Part shown: piece after piece, positions 56,144 through 64,000 of the stretch | Layout: each line of letters starts with the position of its first letter | Numbering within the stretch: position 1 is the first letter of the stretch | Source of the DNA: Herbiconiux sp. L3-i23 | GTDB taxonomy: Bacteria > Actinomycetota > Actinomycetes > Actinomycetales > Microbacteriaceae | Reading direction: 5' to 3' | NCBI RefSeq assembly: GCF_023734115.1 | Contig: NZ_AP025737.1 | Coordinates: forward strand, 1,488,001-1,552,000 | DNA: 64,000 nt | The notes under the pieces: model-generated | Database searches by the model: none | Told to the model about the DNA's origin: nothing | What the model saw: only the letters and a program-made list of their open reading frames with translations | Position numbers and translations under genes: made by a program

Positions 56144-57778
56144 ATGACGGACGAGACCCCGAACACCCCCTCCCTGACCACCCGTCAAGGACACCCCGTC
56201 TACGACAACCAGAACCAGCGGACGGTGGGGGCGCGAGGTCCCGCGACTCTCGAGAACTATCACTTCCTCGAGAAGATCTCGCACTTCGACCGCGAGCGCG
56301 TGCCCGAGCGCGTCGTCCACGCCCGCGGCGCCGTCGCGTTCGGCTACTTCGAGGCCACCGGCACCTGGGGCGACGAGCCGATCGCGAAGTACACCCGCGC
56401 CAAGCTCTTCCAAGAGCCGGGCAAGCGCACGGATGTCGCGATCCGCTTCTCGACCGTCATCGGCGGCCGCGACTCGAGTGAAGCCGCCCGCGACCCGCGC
56501 GGATTCGCGGTGAAGTTCTACACCGAGGACGGCAACTGGGACCTCGTCGGCAACAACCTCGGGGTCTTCTTCATCCGGGACGCGATCAAGTTCCCCGACG
56601 TCATCCACTCCCTGAAGCCCGACCCGGTCACCTTCCGTCAGGAGGCGTCGCGCATCTTCGACTTCATGTCGCAGACCCCCGAGGCGATGCACATGATCGT
56701 CAACCTGTTCAGCCCCCGCGGCATCCCGGCGAACTACCGCACGCAGCAGGGCTTCGGCGTCAACACCTACAAGTGGGTGAACGAAGCCGGCGAGACCCAG
56801 CTGGTGAAGTACCACTGGATCCCGAAGGCGGGAGTCGAGAGCCTCACCGAGGCGGACGCCGCCGTCATCCAGGGCGGCGACCTCGGACACGCGTCGAAGG
56901 ACCTCTACGAGGCGATCGAGGCGGGCGACTACCCCGAGTGGGAGCTGCGCGTGCAGCTGATAAGCGACGACGAGCACCCCGAGCTCGACTTCGACCCGCT
57001 CGACGACACCAAGGTGTGGCCCGAGAACCTGTTTCCGCCGAAGACGGTCGGCACCATGGTCCTGAACCGCAACGTGTCGAACCACTTCGCCGAGAACGAG
57101 CAACTCGCCTTCGGCACCGGCGTCCTCGTCGACGGCCTCGACTTCTCCGACGACAAGATGCTGGTCGGTCGCACCTTCTCCTACAGCGACACCCAGCGCT
57201 ACCGGGTGGGACCCAACTACCTGCAGCTGCCGGTCAACAGCCCCAAGACCCGGGTCGCGACGAACCAGCGCGACGGCCAGATGGCCTACCACGTCGACGG
57301 AACGGGGGCGAACCCGCACGTCAACTACGAGCCGTCCATCACGGGCGGACTGCAGGAGGCGCCGAAGCCGATGCACGACGAGCAGGGCCCGGTCCTCGAG
57401 GGTCGGCTGACCCGCGCACGGCTCCCCCGCACGAATGACTACCTGCAGGCCGGTCAGCGCTTCCAGCTGATGGAGACGTGGGAGAAGGACGACCTGGTCG
57501 CGAACCTCACGAACCTCATCGGTCAGGCGACGCGTCCGGTGCAGGAGCGCATGGTGTGGCACCTGCTTCTCGTCGACGACGAGTTGGGGCTGCGCGTCGG
57601 CGAGGGCATCGGGGTGACGGTCGCCGACGTGAAGGATCTGCCGCCTCTCGCGACGCAGACCCTGAACGACGAGGAGCTCGCCCGCCTCGCGAAGCTCGGA
57701 GCCAACGGTCCCCGCGACGTCACCGGCCTCATGATGACGCACTGCGTGCCGAACACGCGCGTCGCCCTCGCCGAATAG
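56144..57778 (+). CDS. katA: Monofunctional haem catalase
   Basis: A 544-residue clade-type catalase. The distal-haem segment (Val-His in [19 protein letters not shown]) is near residue 57, the distal Asn region [20 protein letters not shown] is near 128 and the proximal haem tyrosine is in [20 protein letters not shown] near 345. It breaks down hydrogen peroxide to water and oxygen. GAAAGGAC precedes the ATG at 56144. It forms a two-gene unit with the Fur-type regulator. A palindromic repeat follows 12 nt after the stop. Confidence 0.94.
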   Translation: MTDETPNTPSLTTRQGHPVYDNQNQRTVGARGPATLENYHFLEKISHFDRERVPERVVHARGAVAFGYFEATGTWGDEPIAKYTRAKLFQEPGKRTDVAIRFSTVIGGRDSSEAARDPRGFAVKFYTEDGNWDLVGNNLGVFFIRDAIKFPDVIHSLKPDPVTFRQEASRIFDFMSQTPEAMHMIVNLFSPRGIPANYRTQQGFGVNTYKWVNEAGETQLVKYHWIPKAGVESLTEADAAVIQGGDLGHASKDLYEAIEAGDYPEWELRVQLISDDEHPELDFDPLDDTKVWPENLFPPKTVGTMVLNRNVSNHFAENEQLAFGTGVLVDGLDFSDDKMLVGRTFSYSDTQRYRVGPNYLQLPVNSPKTRVATNQRDGQMAYHVDGTGANPHVNYEPSITGGLQEAPKPMHDEQGPVLEGRLTRARLPRTNDYLQAGQRFQLMETWEKDDLVANLTNLIGQATRPVQERMVWHLLLVDDELGLRVGEGIGVTVADVKDLPPLATQTLNDEELARLAKLGANGPRDVTGLMMTHCVPNTRVALAE

Positions 57779-57790
57779 TGAGGCGTCGGT

Positions 57791-57853
57791 CCGCCCGTCG
57801 AGCGCAGCGATACGAAGGAAGCGCCCTTCGCGGCGCCGACGCTCGACGGGCGG
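57791..57853. repeat. Palindromic repeat with family B core
   Basis: The perfect 14-nt arms CCGCCCGTCGAGCG (57791-57804) and CGCTCGACGGGCGG (57840-57853) enclose CAGCGATACGAAGG, the complement of a family B unit. It lies between the catalase and dhaM stops and may end both transcripts. Confidence 0.75.
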
Positions 57854-57869
57854 TCCCGTTCGACTGGGA

Positions 57870-58553
57870 TCACTCCTCGCCGAAGCCGGACCGGATGAGG
57901 CCCGCCAGGGCGTCGACCGCCTCCGAGGCTTGCCGGCCGCTGGCCTCGAGCCGCACCTCGGCACCCTTCGTGAGTCCAAGGGACATGATGCGCAGCAACG
58001 ACTTGGCGTCGACGCCGTTGACGGTGACGGTCGCGTCGAAACCGGCAGCGGTCTTCACGAACTCGGCGGCCGGTCGGGCGTGCAGACCCTCCCGATTGAC
58101 CAGCTGCACGCTCTCGCCGATCACCGAGCGCGGCGGTACCGACGGCGGCGGTGGCGGCGGTGGCAGGGCCTGCTCCCCCGCTGCGGTCTGAGCCGCGGCG
58201 ACGACCGCGGCGAGGTCGTCGCCGCTCTGAGCCGCCACGGCAGCGGCGACGGCGCCCTCGACCAGCGGCGCGTCGGCGATCCGCACCCGAGCTCGCTGAT
58301 CGTCGTCGAGGAACTCCAGAGCCGTCTCCGCGGTGAGGATCGCCGAGCCGAGATCGCAGAGCACCACGACTCCGTCTCCGGCATCCGCTTCGTCGATACC
58401 CGCCTGGACCTTCTCGAAGCTCGTGCCGATTCCGCCGTCGTCGGTGCCGCCCGCGGCGACCAGGGCCACGTCGGCCGCCATCTGGCGTGCCAACTCGACG
58501 ACACCCTCCGCGATCTTCCCGCTGTGCGAGACGATCACGAGCCCGACGCTCAT
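57870..58553 (-). CDS. dhaM: DhaM phosphotransfer protein fused to HPr
   Basis: A 227-residue fusion. Residues 1-125 form the EIIA-like DhaM domain (VGLVIVSHSGKIAEGVVELA with phosphorylated His at residue 10; VVLCDLGSAILTAETALEFL near 62). A PPPPPPPSVPP linker follows at about 130-140, then an HPr domain (LVNREGLHARPAAEFVKTAA, His in GLHARPA; SLLRIMSLGLTKGAEV around the regulatory Ser). It relays phosphate from PTS enzyme I to DhaL-ADP. Unlike E. coli DhaM there is no enzyme I segment. Its GTG/ATG start overlaps dhaL by 4 nt. Confidence 0.92.
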   Translation of the reverse strand: MSVGLVIVSHSGKIAEGVVELARQMAADVALVAAGGTDDGGIGTSFEKVQAGIDEADAGDGVVVLCDLGSAILTAETALEFLDDDQRARVRIADAPLVEGAVAAAVAAQSGDDLAAVVAAAQTAAGEQALPPPPPPPSVPPRSVIGESVQLVNREGLHARPAAEFVKTAAGFDATVTVNGVDAKSLLRIMSLGLTKGAEVRLEASGRQASEAVDALAGLIRSGFGEE

Positions 58554-59185
58554 GGTGAGGCGGTCTGCGCGGCGGCGCGCAGGAGCAGCGCCGTCGACTG
58601 GGCGCCCGGATCGCGGTGGCCGATCGCACGCTCCCCCAGGTAGCTCGCCCGCCCCTTGCGGGCGACGAGCGGCTCGGTGGCGGCGGCCCCGGCCTCGGCG
58701 GCGTCCGCCGCGGCCGCGAGGATCTCGGCCTCCGACTTGCCGGCGGCAGCGGCTTCGGCTGCCGCGTCGACCGCGGGGGTCCACGCGTCGATCATGGTCT
58801 TGTCGCCCGGCTCCGCCTTGCCGCGCGCCACGATGCCGTCGCGGGCGGCGGTCAGCAGCGCGACCACGCCCTCGCCGTCGAGGGTCTCGGCGCCGCCGAC
58901 CGCCGACGACGCCCGCAGGTAGGCGGTGCCGTAGAGCGGTCCGGCGGCCCCACCGACCGTCGAGATCAACGTGGTGGCGACGAGCTTCAGCACGTCGGCG
59001 AGCGACGCATCGGGCGCGAGTCCATCGAGCTTGGCGATCACGGCCGTGTACCCGCGGTCGAGGTTCTCACCGTGGTCGCCGTCACCGATCTCGCGATCGA
59101 GCTTGATCAGCTCGCTCCGGTGCTCGCTGACGGTCGTCGCGCTCGCACGCACCCAGTCCTCAGCCCAGTCCCTGCCAAGCCCCAT
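58550..59185 (-). CDS. dhaL: Dihydroxyacetone kinase subunit DhaL
   Basis: A 211-residue ADP-binding subunit. LKLDREIGDGDHGENLDRGY-type region near residue 28 (metal-binding DxDxxxxD), STVGGAAGPLYGTAYLRASS near 73 and the C-terminal RASYLGERAIGHRDPGAQST near 181 are characteristic. ADP stays bound and is rephosphorylated by DhaM. The ATG at 59185 lies 3 nt after the dhaK stop, and the stop overlaps dhaM by 4 nt. Confidence 0.93.
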   Translation of the reverse strand: MGLGRDWAEDWVRASATTVSEHRSELIKLDREIGDGDHGENLDRGYTAVIAKLDGLAPDASLADVLKLVATTLISTVGGAAGPLYGTAYLRASSAVGGAETLDGEGVVALLTAARDGIVARGKAEPGDKTMIDAWTPAVDAAAEAAAAGKSEAEILAAAADAAEAGAAATEPLVARKGRASYLGERAIGHRDPGAQSTALLLRAAAQTASP

Positions 59186-59188
59186 CGG

Positions 59189-60190
59189 TCACCTTCCCCA
59201 GCGAAGTGCCGCGGTCTGCACTGGCGCATCCCACAGCTCGGTCATCTCGTCGTCGAGTCCCAGAACTGTAATGGAGAAACCCTGCATTTCCAGGGAGGTG
59301 ACGTAGTTGCCGACGAGGCTGCGGGTGACCTGGAGTCCCCTCTCGGCGAGCACTTCGGCGGCACGACGGAACGCGATGTACAGCTCGATGAGCGGGGTGC
59401 CGCCCATCCCGTTCACGAACAGGAGCACCTTGTCGCCCGAGGCGAAGGGGATGTCGTCGACGATCGGCCCGAGGATGCGGTCGACGATGCTGTCCGCCGG
59501 CTCGAGACCGACGCGTTCGCGCCCCGGTTCTCCGTGGATGCCGATGCCGATCTCGATCTCGTCCTCGCCGATGTCGAAGCTCGGCTCGCCGGCATGCGGC
59601 ACCGTCGGCGCAGTGAGAGCCACACCCATCGACCGGGCGCGCGAGTTCACCCGCTCGGCGATGGCGGCGACCTCGTCGAGGCTGTCGCCCCGCTCGGCCG
59701 CGGCGCCGGCGATCTTCTCGACCAGCACCGTCCCCGCCACCCCGCGCCGACCCGCGGTGTACAGCGAGTCCTTCACGGCGACGTCGTCGTCGACGATGAC
59801 CGCGCGGACCTCGATGCCCTCGGCGCCCACGAGGTCGGCGGCGGTCTCGAAGTTGAGCACGTCTCCGGTGTAGTTCTTGACGATGTGGAGCACGCCCGCT
59901 CCCCCGTCGACCGCCTTCGTCGCGTCGACGATCGGGTCGGGGGTCGGCGAGGTGAAGACCGCGCCGGGCACCGCGGCATCCAGCATCCCGAACCCGACGA
60001 AACCGCCGTGGAGCGGTTCGTGGCCGCTTCCCCCGCCCGAGACGAGACCCACCTTGCCGGCGATCGGGGCGTCGGCGCGGACGATGTAGTCGGGATCGGT
60101 GTGCACCGTCACGAGGTCGGGATGGGCGGCGGCGACTCCGGCGATGGCCTCTGCGACCACGTTGCGCGGATCGTTGATGAGCTTCTTCAT
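59189..60190 (-). CDS. dhaK: Dihydroxyacetone kinase subunit DhaK
   Basis: A 333-residue substrate-binding subunit of the PTS-dependent dihydroxyacetone kinase. [20 protein letters not shown] near residue 49, [20 protein letters not shown] near 104 (active-site Asp) and [20 protein letters not shown] near 210 (His expected to bind the substrate covalently) are visible. First gene of dhaK-dhaL-dhaM. Product is dihydroxyacetone phosphate. ATG at 60190, preceded by CAGGAGCA. Confidence 0.93.
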   Translation of the reverse strand: MKKLINDPRNVVAEAIAGVAAAHPDLVTVHTDPDYIVRADAPIAGKVGLVSGGGSGHEPLHGGFVGFGMLDAAVPGAVFTSPTPDPIVDATKAVDGGAGVLHIVKNYTGDVLNFETAADLVGAEGIEVRAVIVDDDVAVKDSLYTAGRRGVAGTVLVEKIAGAAAERGDSLDEVAAIAERVNSRARSMGVALTAPTVPHAGEPSFDIGEDEIEIGIGIHGEPGRERVGLEPADSIVDRILGPIVDDIPFASGDKVLLFVNGMGGTPLIELYIAFRRAAEVLAERGLQVTRSLVGNYVTSLEMQGFSITVLGLDDEMTELWDAPVQTAALRWGR

Positions 60191-60304
60191 TGATTGCTCC
60201 TGAGGTTCCTACAGATGGGTCAGGCGCGAGAGCACGCCCGCGGCCCTCAACCTACGCCCTTCGCGCGTCCGCGCCCACCTTCCCTTTCCTGAACACCGGC
60301 CGCA

Positions 60305-60316
60305 GGAACCGGTTCC
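60305..60316. promoter_or_regulatory. 12-bp palindrome between dhaK and glpF
   Basis: GGAACCGGTTCC is a perfect inverted repeat in the 219-nt gap between the divergent dha and glp genes. It is an operator candidate for a regulator encoded elsewhere. No other gene is visible in the gap. Confidence 0.45.
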
Positions 60317-60409
60317 ACACAGCGGGCTTGAGGGATATCGTGGGGCTCGTCGCAACGGAGCGACCCCGCGTCCTCGGATGCGGAAAACGCAACGACAAGG
60401 AAGGTCGAA

Positions 60410-61168
60410 GTGGATACACCGAACTACGGAGTCATATTCCTCTCCGAGACAGTCGGAACCGCACTACTCCTGCTGCTCGGCGCCGGTGTGGTCGCCAATG
60501 TGATCCTCGCCAAGAACAAGGGCTTCGGCGGCGGTTGGTTGCTCATCAACTTCGGATGGGGCCTCGCGGTCTTCTCCGGTGTGACCGTCTCCTACGCGTC
60601 GGGCGCCCATCTCAACCCCGCGGTGACCTTCGGTCTGCTGGCGGCAGGCACGATGGACTTCGACATCGTCCTGATCCTCAGCTACCTGGGCGGTCAGTTC
60701 CTCGGAGCCTTCCTCGGTGCCGTGCTCGCCTGGCTCGCCTACCGGCAGCACTTCGACGCCGAGCCCGACCCCGCCGCGAAGCTCGGCGTGTTCTCGACCG
60801 GCCCCGCGATCCGCAGCTACGTCTGGAACCTCATCACCGAGATCATCGGCACCTTCGTGCTGGTCTTCGTCGTCATCGGCTTCGGCCGAGCCGGTGACCC
60901 CGAGATCGACGCCCCGGGCGGTCTCGCCGCGCTCGGCGCGATCCCGGTCGCGTTCCTGGTGGTCGCGATCGGTGCGTCGCTCGGTGGACCGACCGGCTAC
61001 GCGATCAACCCCGCCCGTGACCTCGCGCCCCGCATCGCCCACGCGATCCTCCCGATCAAGGGCAAGGGCTCGAGCGACTGGGGCTACTCGTGGGTTCCGG
61101 TCGTCGGACCGCTGATCGGTGGTCTCCTCGCGGGATGGCTGAGCATCCCGCTCCTCCCCGTCCTCTAG
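60410..61168 (+). CDS. glpF: Glycerol uptake facilitator (aquaglyceroporin)
   Basis: A 252-residue MIP channel with six transmembrane helices and two NPA loops: SGAHLNPAVTFGLL near residue 66 and GPTGYAINPARDLAPRIAHA near 190. The Asp after the second NPA (NPARD) is the mark of aquaglyceroporins rather than water channels. It admits glycerol by diffusion, to be trapped by GlpK. GTG at 60410 following AAGGAAGG. GlpK lies 174 nt downstream behind a hairpin. Confidence 0.93.
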   Translation: MDTPNYGVIFLSETVGTALLLLLGAGVVANVILAKNKGFGGGWLLINFGWGLAVFSGVTVSYASGAHLNPAVTFGLLAAGTMDFDIVLILSYLGGQFLGAFLGAVLAWLAYRQHFDAEPDPAAKLGVFSTGPAIRSYVWNLITEIIGTFVLVFVVIGFGRAGDPEIDAPGGLAALGAIPVAFLVVAIGASLGGPTGYAINPARDLAPRIAHAILPIKGKGSSDWGYSWVPVVGPLIGGLLAGWLSIPLLPVL

Positions 61169-61175
61169 ATCGGCC

Positions 61176-61204
61176 GCGGCCGGCTGCCTCTCGCAGCCGG
61201 CCGC
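61176..61204 (+). terminator. Hairpin between glpF and glpK
   Basis: GCGGCCGGCTGC (61176-61187) pairs with GCAGCCGGCCGC (61193-61204) around a 5-nt loop, then TTCCTTCC. It may attenuate glpK relative to glpF or end the glpF message. Confidence 0.65.
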
Positions 61205-61342
61205 TTCCTTCCTCCGCAATTCTTCTAGGCGGTTTCCAGCGCACGTCCGACAGGCTCGGATGAGTGCGTGCGAACCGCCATCGTGAACCACGCGCCAGCC
61301 AGAGAACACGGCGCCATCGTGAAACAAAGGAGTTAGTCCCCC

Positions 61343-62857
61343 ATGAGCGAGTACATCGTCGCCATCGATCAGGGCACCACGAGCACCCGGGCCATCGTCT
61401 TCGACCACTCGGGATCCATCGTCTCCGTCGGTCAGAAGGAGCACGAGCAGATCTTCCCCAAAGCGGGCTGGGTCGAGCACGACCCCGAGGAGATCTGGGC
61501 CAACACCCGTGAGGTCATCGGCCAGGCGCTGTCGAAGGCGGACATCACCCGCCACGACGTGAAGGCCGTCGGCATCACCAACCAGCGCGAGACCACCGTC
61601 GTTTGGGACAAGAACACCGGAAAGCCCGTCTACAACGCGATCGTCTGGCAGGACACGCGTACGCAGCCCATCGTCGACCGGTTCGCCGCCGACGGCGGTG
61701 TCGAGCGGTTCAAGGACACCGTGGGCCTGCCGCTGTCCACCTACTTCGCCGGCACGAAGATCGTCTGGATCCTCGAGAACGTCGACGGGGCCCGCGAGAA
61801 GGCCGACGCCGGCGACCTGCTTTTCGGCACGACCGACACGTGGGTGCTGTGGAACCTGACCGGCGGCACCGACGGCGGCGTGCACGTCACCGACGTCACC
61901 AACGCGTCGCGCACCCTCTTCATGGATCTGAAGACCCTTCAGTGGGATGACAGCATCCTCGACGTGTTCGGGGTGCCGAAGTCGATGCTGCCCGAGATCA
62001 AGAGCTCGTCCGAGGTCTACGGCACTGTGGAGTCCTCGAGCCTGCTGCGCGAGGTCCCCGTCGCCGGGATCCTCGGAGACCAGCAGGCCGCGACCTTCGG
62101 CCAGGCCGCGTTCGACCAGGGCGAGGCGAAGAACACCTACGGCACCGGTAACTTCATCATCTTCAACACCGGCACCGACATCGTGAAGAGCGAGAACGGG
62201 CTGCTCACGACCCTCGGCTACAAGCTGGGCGACGCCGAACCGCACTACGCGCTCGAAGGGTCCATCGCGGTCACCGGGTCGCTCGTGCAGTGGCTGCGCG
62301 ACAACCTCGGCCTCATCAAGTCGGCGCCCGAGATCGAAGAGCTTGCGAAGACCGTCGAGGACAACGGAGGCGCGTACTTCGTCCCCGCCTTCTCGGGACT
62401 GTTCGCGCCGTACTGGCGCGCGGATGCGCGCGGCGCTCTCGTCGGCCTCACCCGCTACGTGAACAAGGGGCACATCGCCCGTGCCGCACTCGAGGCGACC
62501 GCGTTCCAGACCCGCGAGGTCATCGACGCGGTCAACGCCGACTCGGGAGTGCCGCTCGAGGAGCTGAAGGTCGACGGCGGCATGATCGCCAACGACCTGC
62601 TCATGCAGTTCCAGGCCGACATCCTGGGCGTGCCGGTCGTCCGTCCCGAGGTCGCGGAGACGACGGCGCTCGGCGCCGCGTACGCCGCGGGCCTCGCGGT
62701 CGGCTTCTGGGACAACCTCGACGACCTCCGCTCGAACTGGCAGGAGAACAAGCGCTGGGAGCCCTCGCTCGACGAGGCCGAGCGCGAGCGCACCTACCGC
62801 AACTGGAAGAAGGCCGTCACCAAGACCTTCGACTGGGTCGACGAGGACGTCAGCTGA
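61343..62857 (+). CDS. glpK: Glycerol kinase
   Basis: A 504-residue FGGY kinase. [20 protein letters not shown] opens the protein and the glycerol-binding [20 protein letters not shown] is near residue 78. VWQDTRTQP is near 100, [20 protein letters not shown] near 240 and [20 protein letters not shown] near 410. It makes sn-glycerol 3-phosphate from ATP. The activating His of Gram-positive enzymes (phosphorylated by HPr in Firmicutes) is not obvious. AAAGGAG precedes the ATG. Confidence 0.95.
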   Translation: MSEYIVAIDQGTTSTRAIVFDHSGSIVSVGQKEHEQIFPKAGWVEHDPEEIWANTREVIGQALSKADITRHDVKAVGITNQRETTVVWDKNTGKPVYNAIVWQDTRTQPIVDRFAADGGVERFKDTVGLPLSTYFAGTKIVWILENVDGAREKADAGDLLFGTTDTWVLWNLTGGTDGGVHVTDVTNASRTLFMDLKTLQWDDSILDVFGVPKSMLPEIKSSSEVYGTVESSSLLREVPVAGILGDQQAATFGQAAFDQGEAKNTYGTGNFIIFNTGTDIVKSENGLLTTLGYKLGDAEPHYALEGSIAVTGSLVQWLRDNLGLIKSAPEIEELAKTVEDNGGAYFVPAFSGLFAPYWRADARGALVGLTRYVNKGHIARAALEATAFQTREVIDAVNADSGVPLEELKVDGGMIANDLLMQFQADILGVPVVRPEVAETTALGAAYAAGLAVGFWDNLDDLRSNWQENKRWEPSLDEAERERTYRNWKKAVTKTFDWVDEDVS

Positions 62858-62869
62858 CCGACCCCCGCT

Positions 62870-62925
62870 GACTCGCCCACTTCACCCCGTGTTTTCGTCT
62901 CGACACGGGGTGAAGTGGGCGAGTC
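62870..62925. repeat. Long palindrome, family C (copy 1)
   Basis: The arms GACTCGCCCACTTCACCCCG (then TG, 62870-62891) and CACGGGGTGAAGTGGGCGAG (then TC, 62904-62925) are perfect 22-nt inverted copies with a 12-nt loop. It sits 13 nt after the glpK stop, before the DUF559 gene, and would form a strong hairpin in DNA or RNA. Confidence 0.9.
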
Positions 62926-63017
62926 GCTGTTCCTCCCCCGGCAGACGTCGCCGCCGCTGATCCACAGATCTTCTTCGCACCGCCCGGGCGGGTGCGCGCC
63001 GCCCGCACTATCGGGCT

Positions 63018-63899
63018 ATGACTCGACGCAAGCCGCTCCCCGAAGAGCTCGGTCTCGCTGCTTTCACCGTCGCCGAGGGCCGCACCGCCGGCGCCGCGAA
63101 GAACCGGCTGCAGAGGCAGGACGTCGACGCCTCGGTGTGGGGTGTCAGGACCGCCTCCGTGGTCGACGACCACATCGGCCGAAGTGCCCTGTTCCTCGCT
63201 CGTCTGCCCGGCGCGATCGCTTCGCACGTCACCGCCGCCCACATCCTCGGGCTTCCGTTGCCGCCTGCTCTGGCGACGTCACCCACCGTGCATCTGGCGG
63301 TGAGCTACCCGGAGCGGGCACCGCACGCGCGCGGACTGCGCGGGCATTCGCTGCTGCTCGGGAGCGACGAGATCGTCTGGGTCGACGACCTTCCCACGAC
63401 TGCGCCCTTGCGCACCTTCTTCGACCTCGCGGCCATCCTCCCCCTGCCCGACCTCATCGCGATCGGAGATCACCTCTATCGCGAAGGCCTGACGGACCGT
63501 GCAGCCATCACCGCCCGCATCCAATCGAACCCCGGGATCCGCGGCCTCACCAAGCTGCGCACGGCGAGCATGCTGCTGACCGGCCGGGCCGAGTCACCGC
63601 AGGAGTCGCGTCTGCGCACCGTCCTGATGATGGCGGGACTGCCGGAGCCGACGCCCAATCACGAGGTGATCGAAGCCGGGGCGGTGGTCGCCAGGGTCGA
63701 CCTGGCATACGTGCGGCAGCGGATCGCCATCGAGTACCAGGGCGACTACCACAGGGAGCGACGTCAATGGAAGGCGGACCAATCCCGCCGACTGATCCTC
63801 GAGCGCTTCGGCTGGACGGTGGTGGAGACGACCATCGACGACATCACGAACCCGGAGACCGTGGTCAGACGCCTGAAAGACCTCCTCGCAGGCGCCTGA
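63018..63899 (+). CDS. DUF559/AbiEi-like endonuclease-fold protein
   Basis: A 293-residue protein. The N-terminal winged-helix-like part (about 5-60, AAFTVAEGRTAGAAKNRLQR, VRTASV) resembles AbiEi-type antitoxin N-domains. The C-terminal about 110 residues form a DUF559/Vsr-like nuclease fold (ESRLRTVLMMAGLPEPTPNH, VDLAYVRQRIAIEYQGDYH, then WTVVETTIDDI), with E, D and ExQ positions of a PD-(D/E)xK-type site. Members are abundant in Microbacteriaceae with no known partner toxin. The ATG at 63018 has no clear ribosome site. Both ends are bordered by family C palindromes, and its stop lies in the second. Confidence 0.8.
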   Translation: MTRRKPLPEELGLAAFTVAEGRTAGAAKNRLQRQDVDASVWGVRTASVVDDHIGRSALFLARLPGAIASHVTAAHILGLPLPPALATSPTVHLAVSYPERAPHARGLRGHSLLLGSDEIVWVDDLPTTAPLRTFFDLAAILPLPDLIAIGDHLYREGLTDRAAITARIQSNPGIRGLTKLRTASMLLTGRAESPQESRLRTVLMMAGLPEPTPNHEVIEAGAVVARVDLAYVRQRIAIEYQGDYHRERRQWKADQSRRLILERFGWTVVETTIDDITNPETVVRRLKDLLAGA

Positions 63900-63955
63900 C
63901 TCGCCCACTTCACCCCGTATTTCGGCGCGGAAACGGGGTGAAGTGGGCGAGTCAG
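63896..63955. repeat. Long palindrome, family C (copy 2)
   Basis: The arms CTGACTCGCCCACTTCACCC (then CGT, 63896-63918) and ACGGGGTGAAGTGGGCGAGT (then CAG, 63933-63955) are perfect 23-nt inverted copies with a 14-nt loop. It shares its arms with copy 1 and contains the stop codons of both neighbouring genes (TGA at 63897 on plus; TGA at 63954-63952 on minus). Confidence 0.9.
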
Positions 63956-64000
63956 ATGAGGCCGCCGTCGACGCTGCGGCCCTTCGGGTGTTCGGCCTCG
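63952..64000 (-). CDS. C-terminal end of an unidentified protein (partial)
   Basis: On the minus strand the frame reads EAEHPKGRSVDGGLI and then stops with TGA at 63954-63952. The rest lies beyond the window. Too short to identify. Its stop codon is inside the right arm of the family C palindrome, which supports it being a real gene end. Confidence 0.5.
   Translation of the reverse strand, partial: EAEHPKGRSVDGGLI

Noticed and set aside
63018-63899. Two-gene AbiEi/AbiEii toxin-antitoxin system
   Set aside because: No nucleotidyltransferase-type toxin gene is adjacent; the protein ends in a nuclease-like DUF559 domain instead.

Overview
The window is chromosomal DNA of a very GC-rich actinobacterium. 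Gene content and synteny (TrmI / PafB-PafC / TatA-TatC / HelY / Lnt block, RbpA, DUF222-HNH protein, DUF7882 paralogues, DUF559 protein, no mycolate genes) fit the family Microbacteriaceae. This placement is inferred from content, not from a database match. Coding density is high, and there is no prophage, integrase, transposase or CRISPR array.

Layout. 1-8.5 kb: a partial terC gene behind a yybP-ykoY-type (Mn2+) riboswitch, then small stress and repair genes (HhH-GPD protein, NAD(P)HX epimerase, DUF222-HNH protein, flavin-binding stress protein, glutaredoxin, TIGR01777 epimerase, TetR, ChaB) and a cluster of small Microbacteriaceae-type proteins (two DUF7882 paralogues, a zinc ribbon, an orphan family), ending in tRNA-Leu(GAG). 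8.6-14.5 kb: M20 peptidase, a degenerate SGNH domain fused to GAF, SDR, UppP, pirin, GNAT. 14.5-26 kb: a repeat island, PAC2, then a conserved block HAD - TrmI - FKBP lipoprotein - PafB - PafC - small membrane protein - TatA - TatC - HelY - Lnt. The Arc/Dop/Pup/proteasome/PafA genes that sit inside this block in many actinobacteria are absent. 26-37 kb: RbpA with a SigR-type promoter, a phosphodiesterase, an SPFH/NfeD pair, MarR with a divergent MMPL exporter and PAP2, a sodium/proton antiporter gene broken by one in-frame TAG, an EEP nuclease-like protein and an OhrR-type MarR. 37-46 kb: three MFS transporters with TetR, AraC, acetyltransferase and RibD_C-type neighbours. 44.5-50.4 kb: an alpha-mannosidase (GH38) and GPH sugar transporter operon. 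50.5-55.5 kb: protein tyrosine phosphatase, ArgG and small cytosolic proteins. 55.6-57.8 kb: a Fur-family regulator with catalase. 57.9-62.9 kb: glycerol and dihydroxyacetone metabolism (dhaK-dhaL-dhaM/HPr, divergent from glpF-glpK). The last kilobase holds a DUF559 protein between two copies of a long palindrome, then the C-terminus of another gene.

How the parts work together. GlpF and GlpK take up and phosphorylate glycerol, while DhaKLM phosphorylates dihydroxyacetone with PTS phosphate passed through the fused HPr domain. Lnt matures lipoproteins such as the FKBP protein, UppP recycles undecaprenyl pyrophosphate, and TatAC exports folded proteins. Oxidative-stress genes recur: RbpA, OhrR, Fur-catalase, glutaredoxin, ChaB.

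Two non-genic patterns run through the window. First, many start codons lie 6-8 nt after a TANNNT hexamer, which points to widespread leaderless transcription. Second, three families of palindromic intergenic repeats occur, several of which overlap or supply the stop codon of a neighbouring gene.
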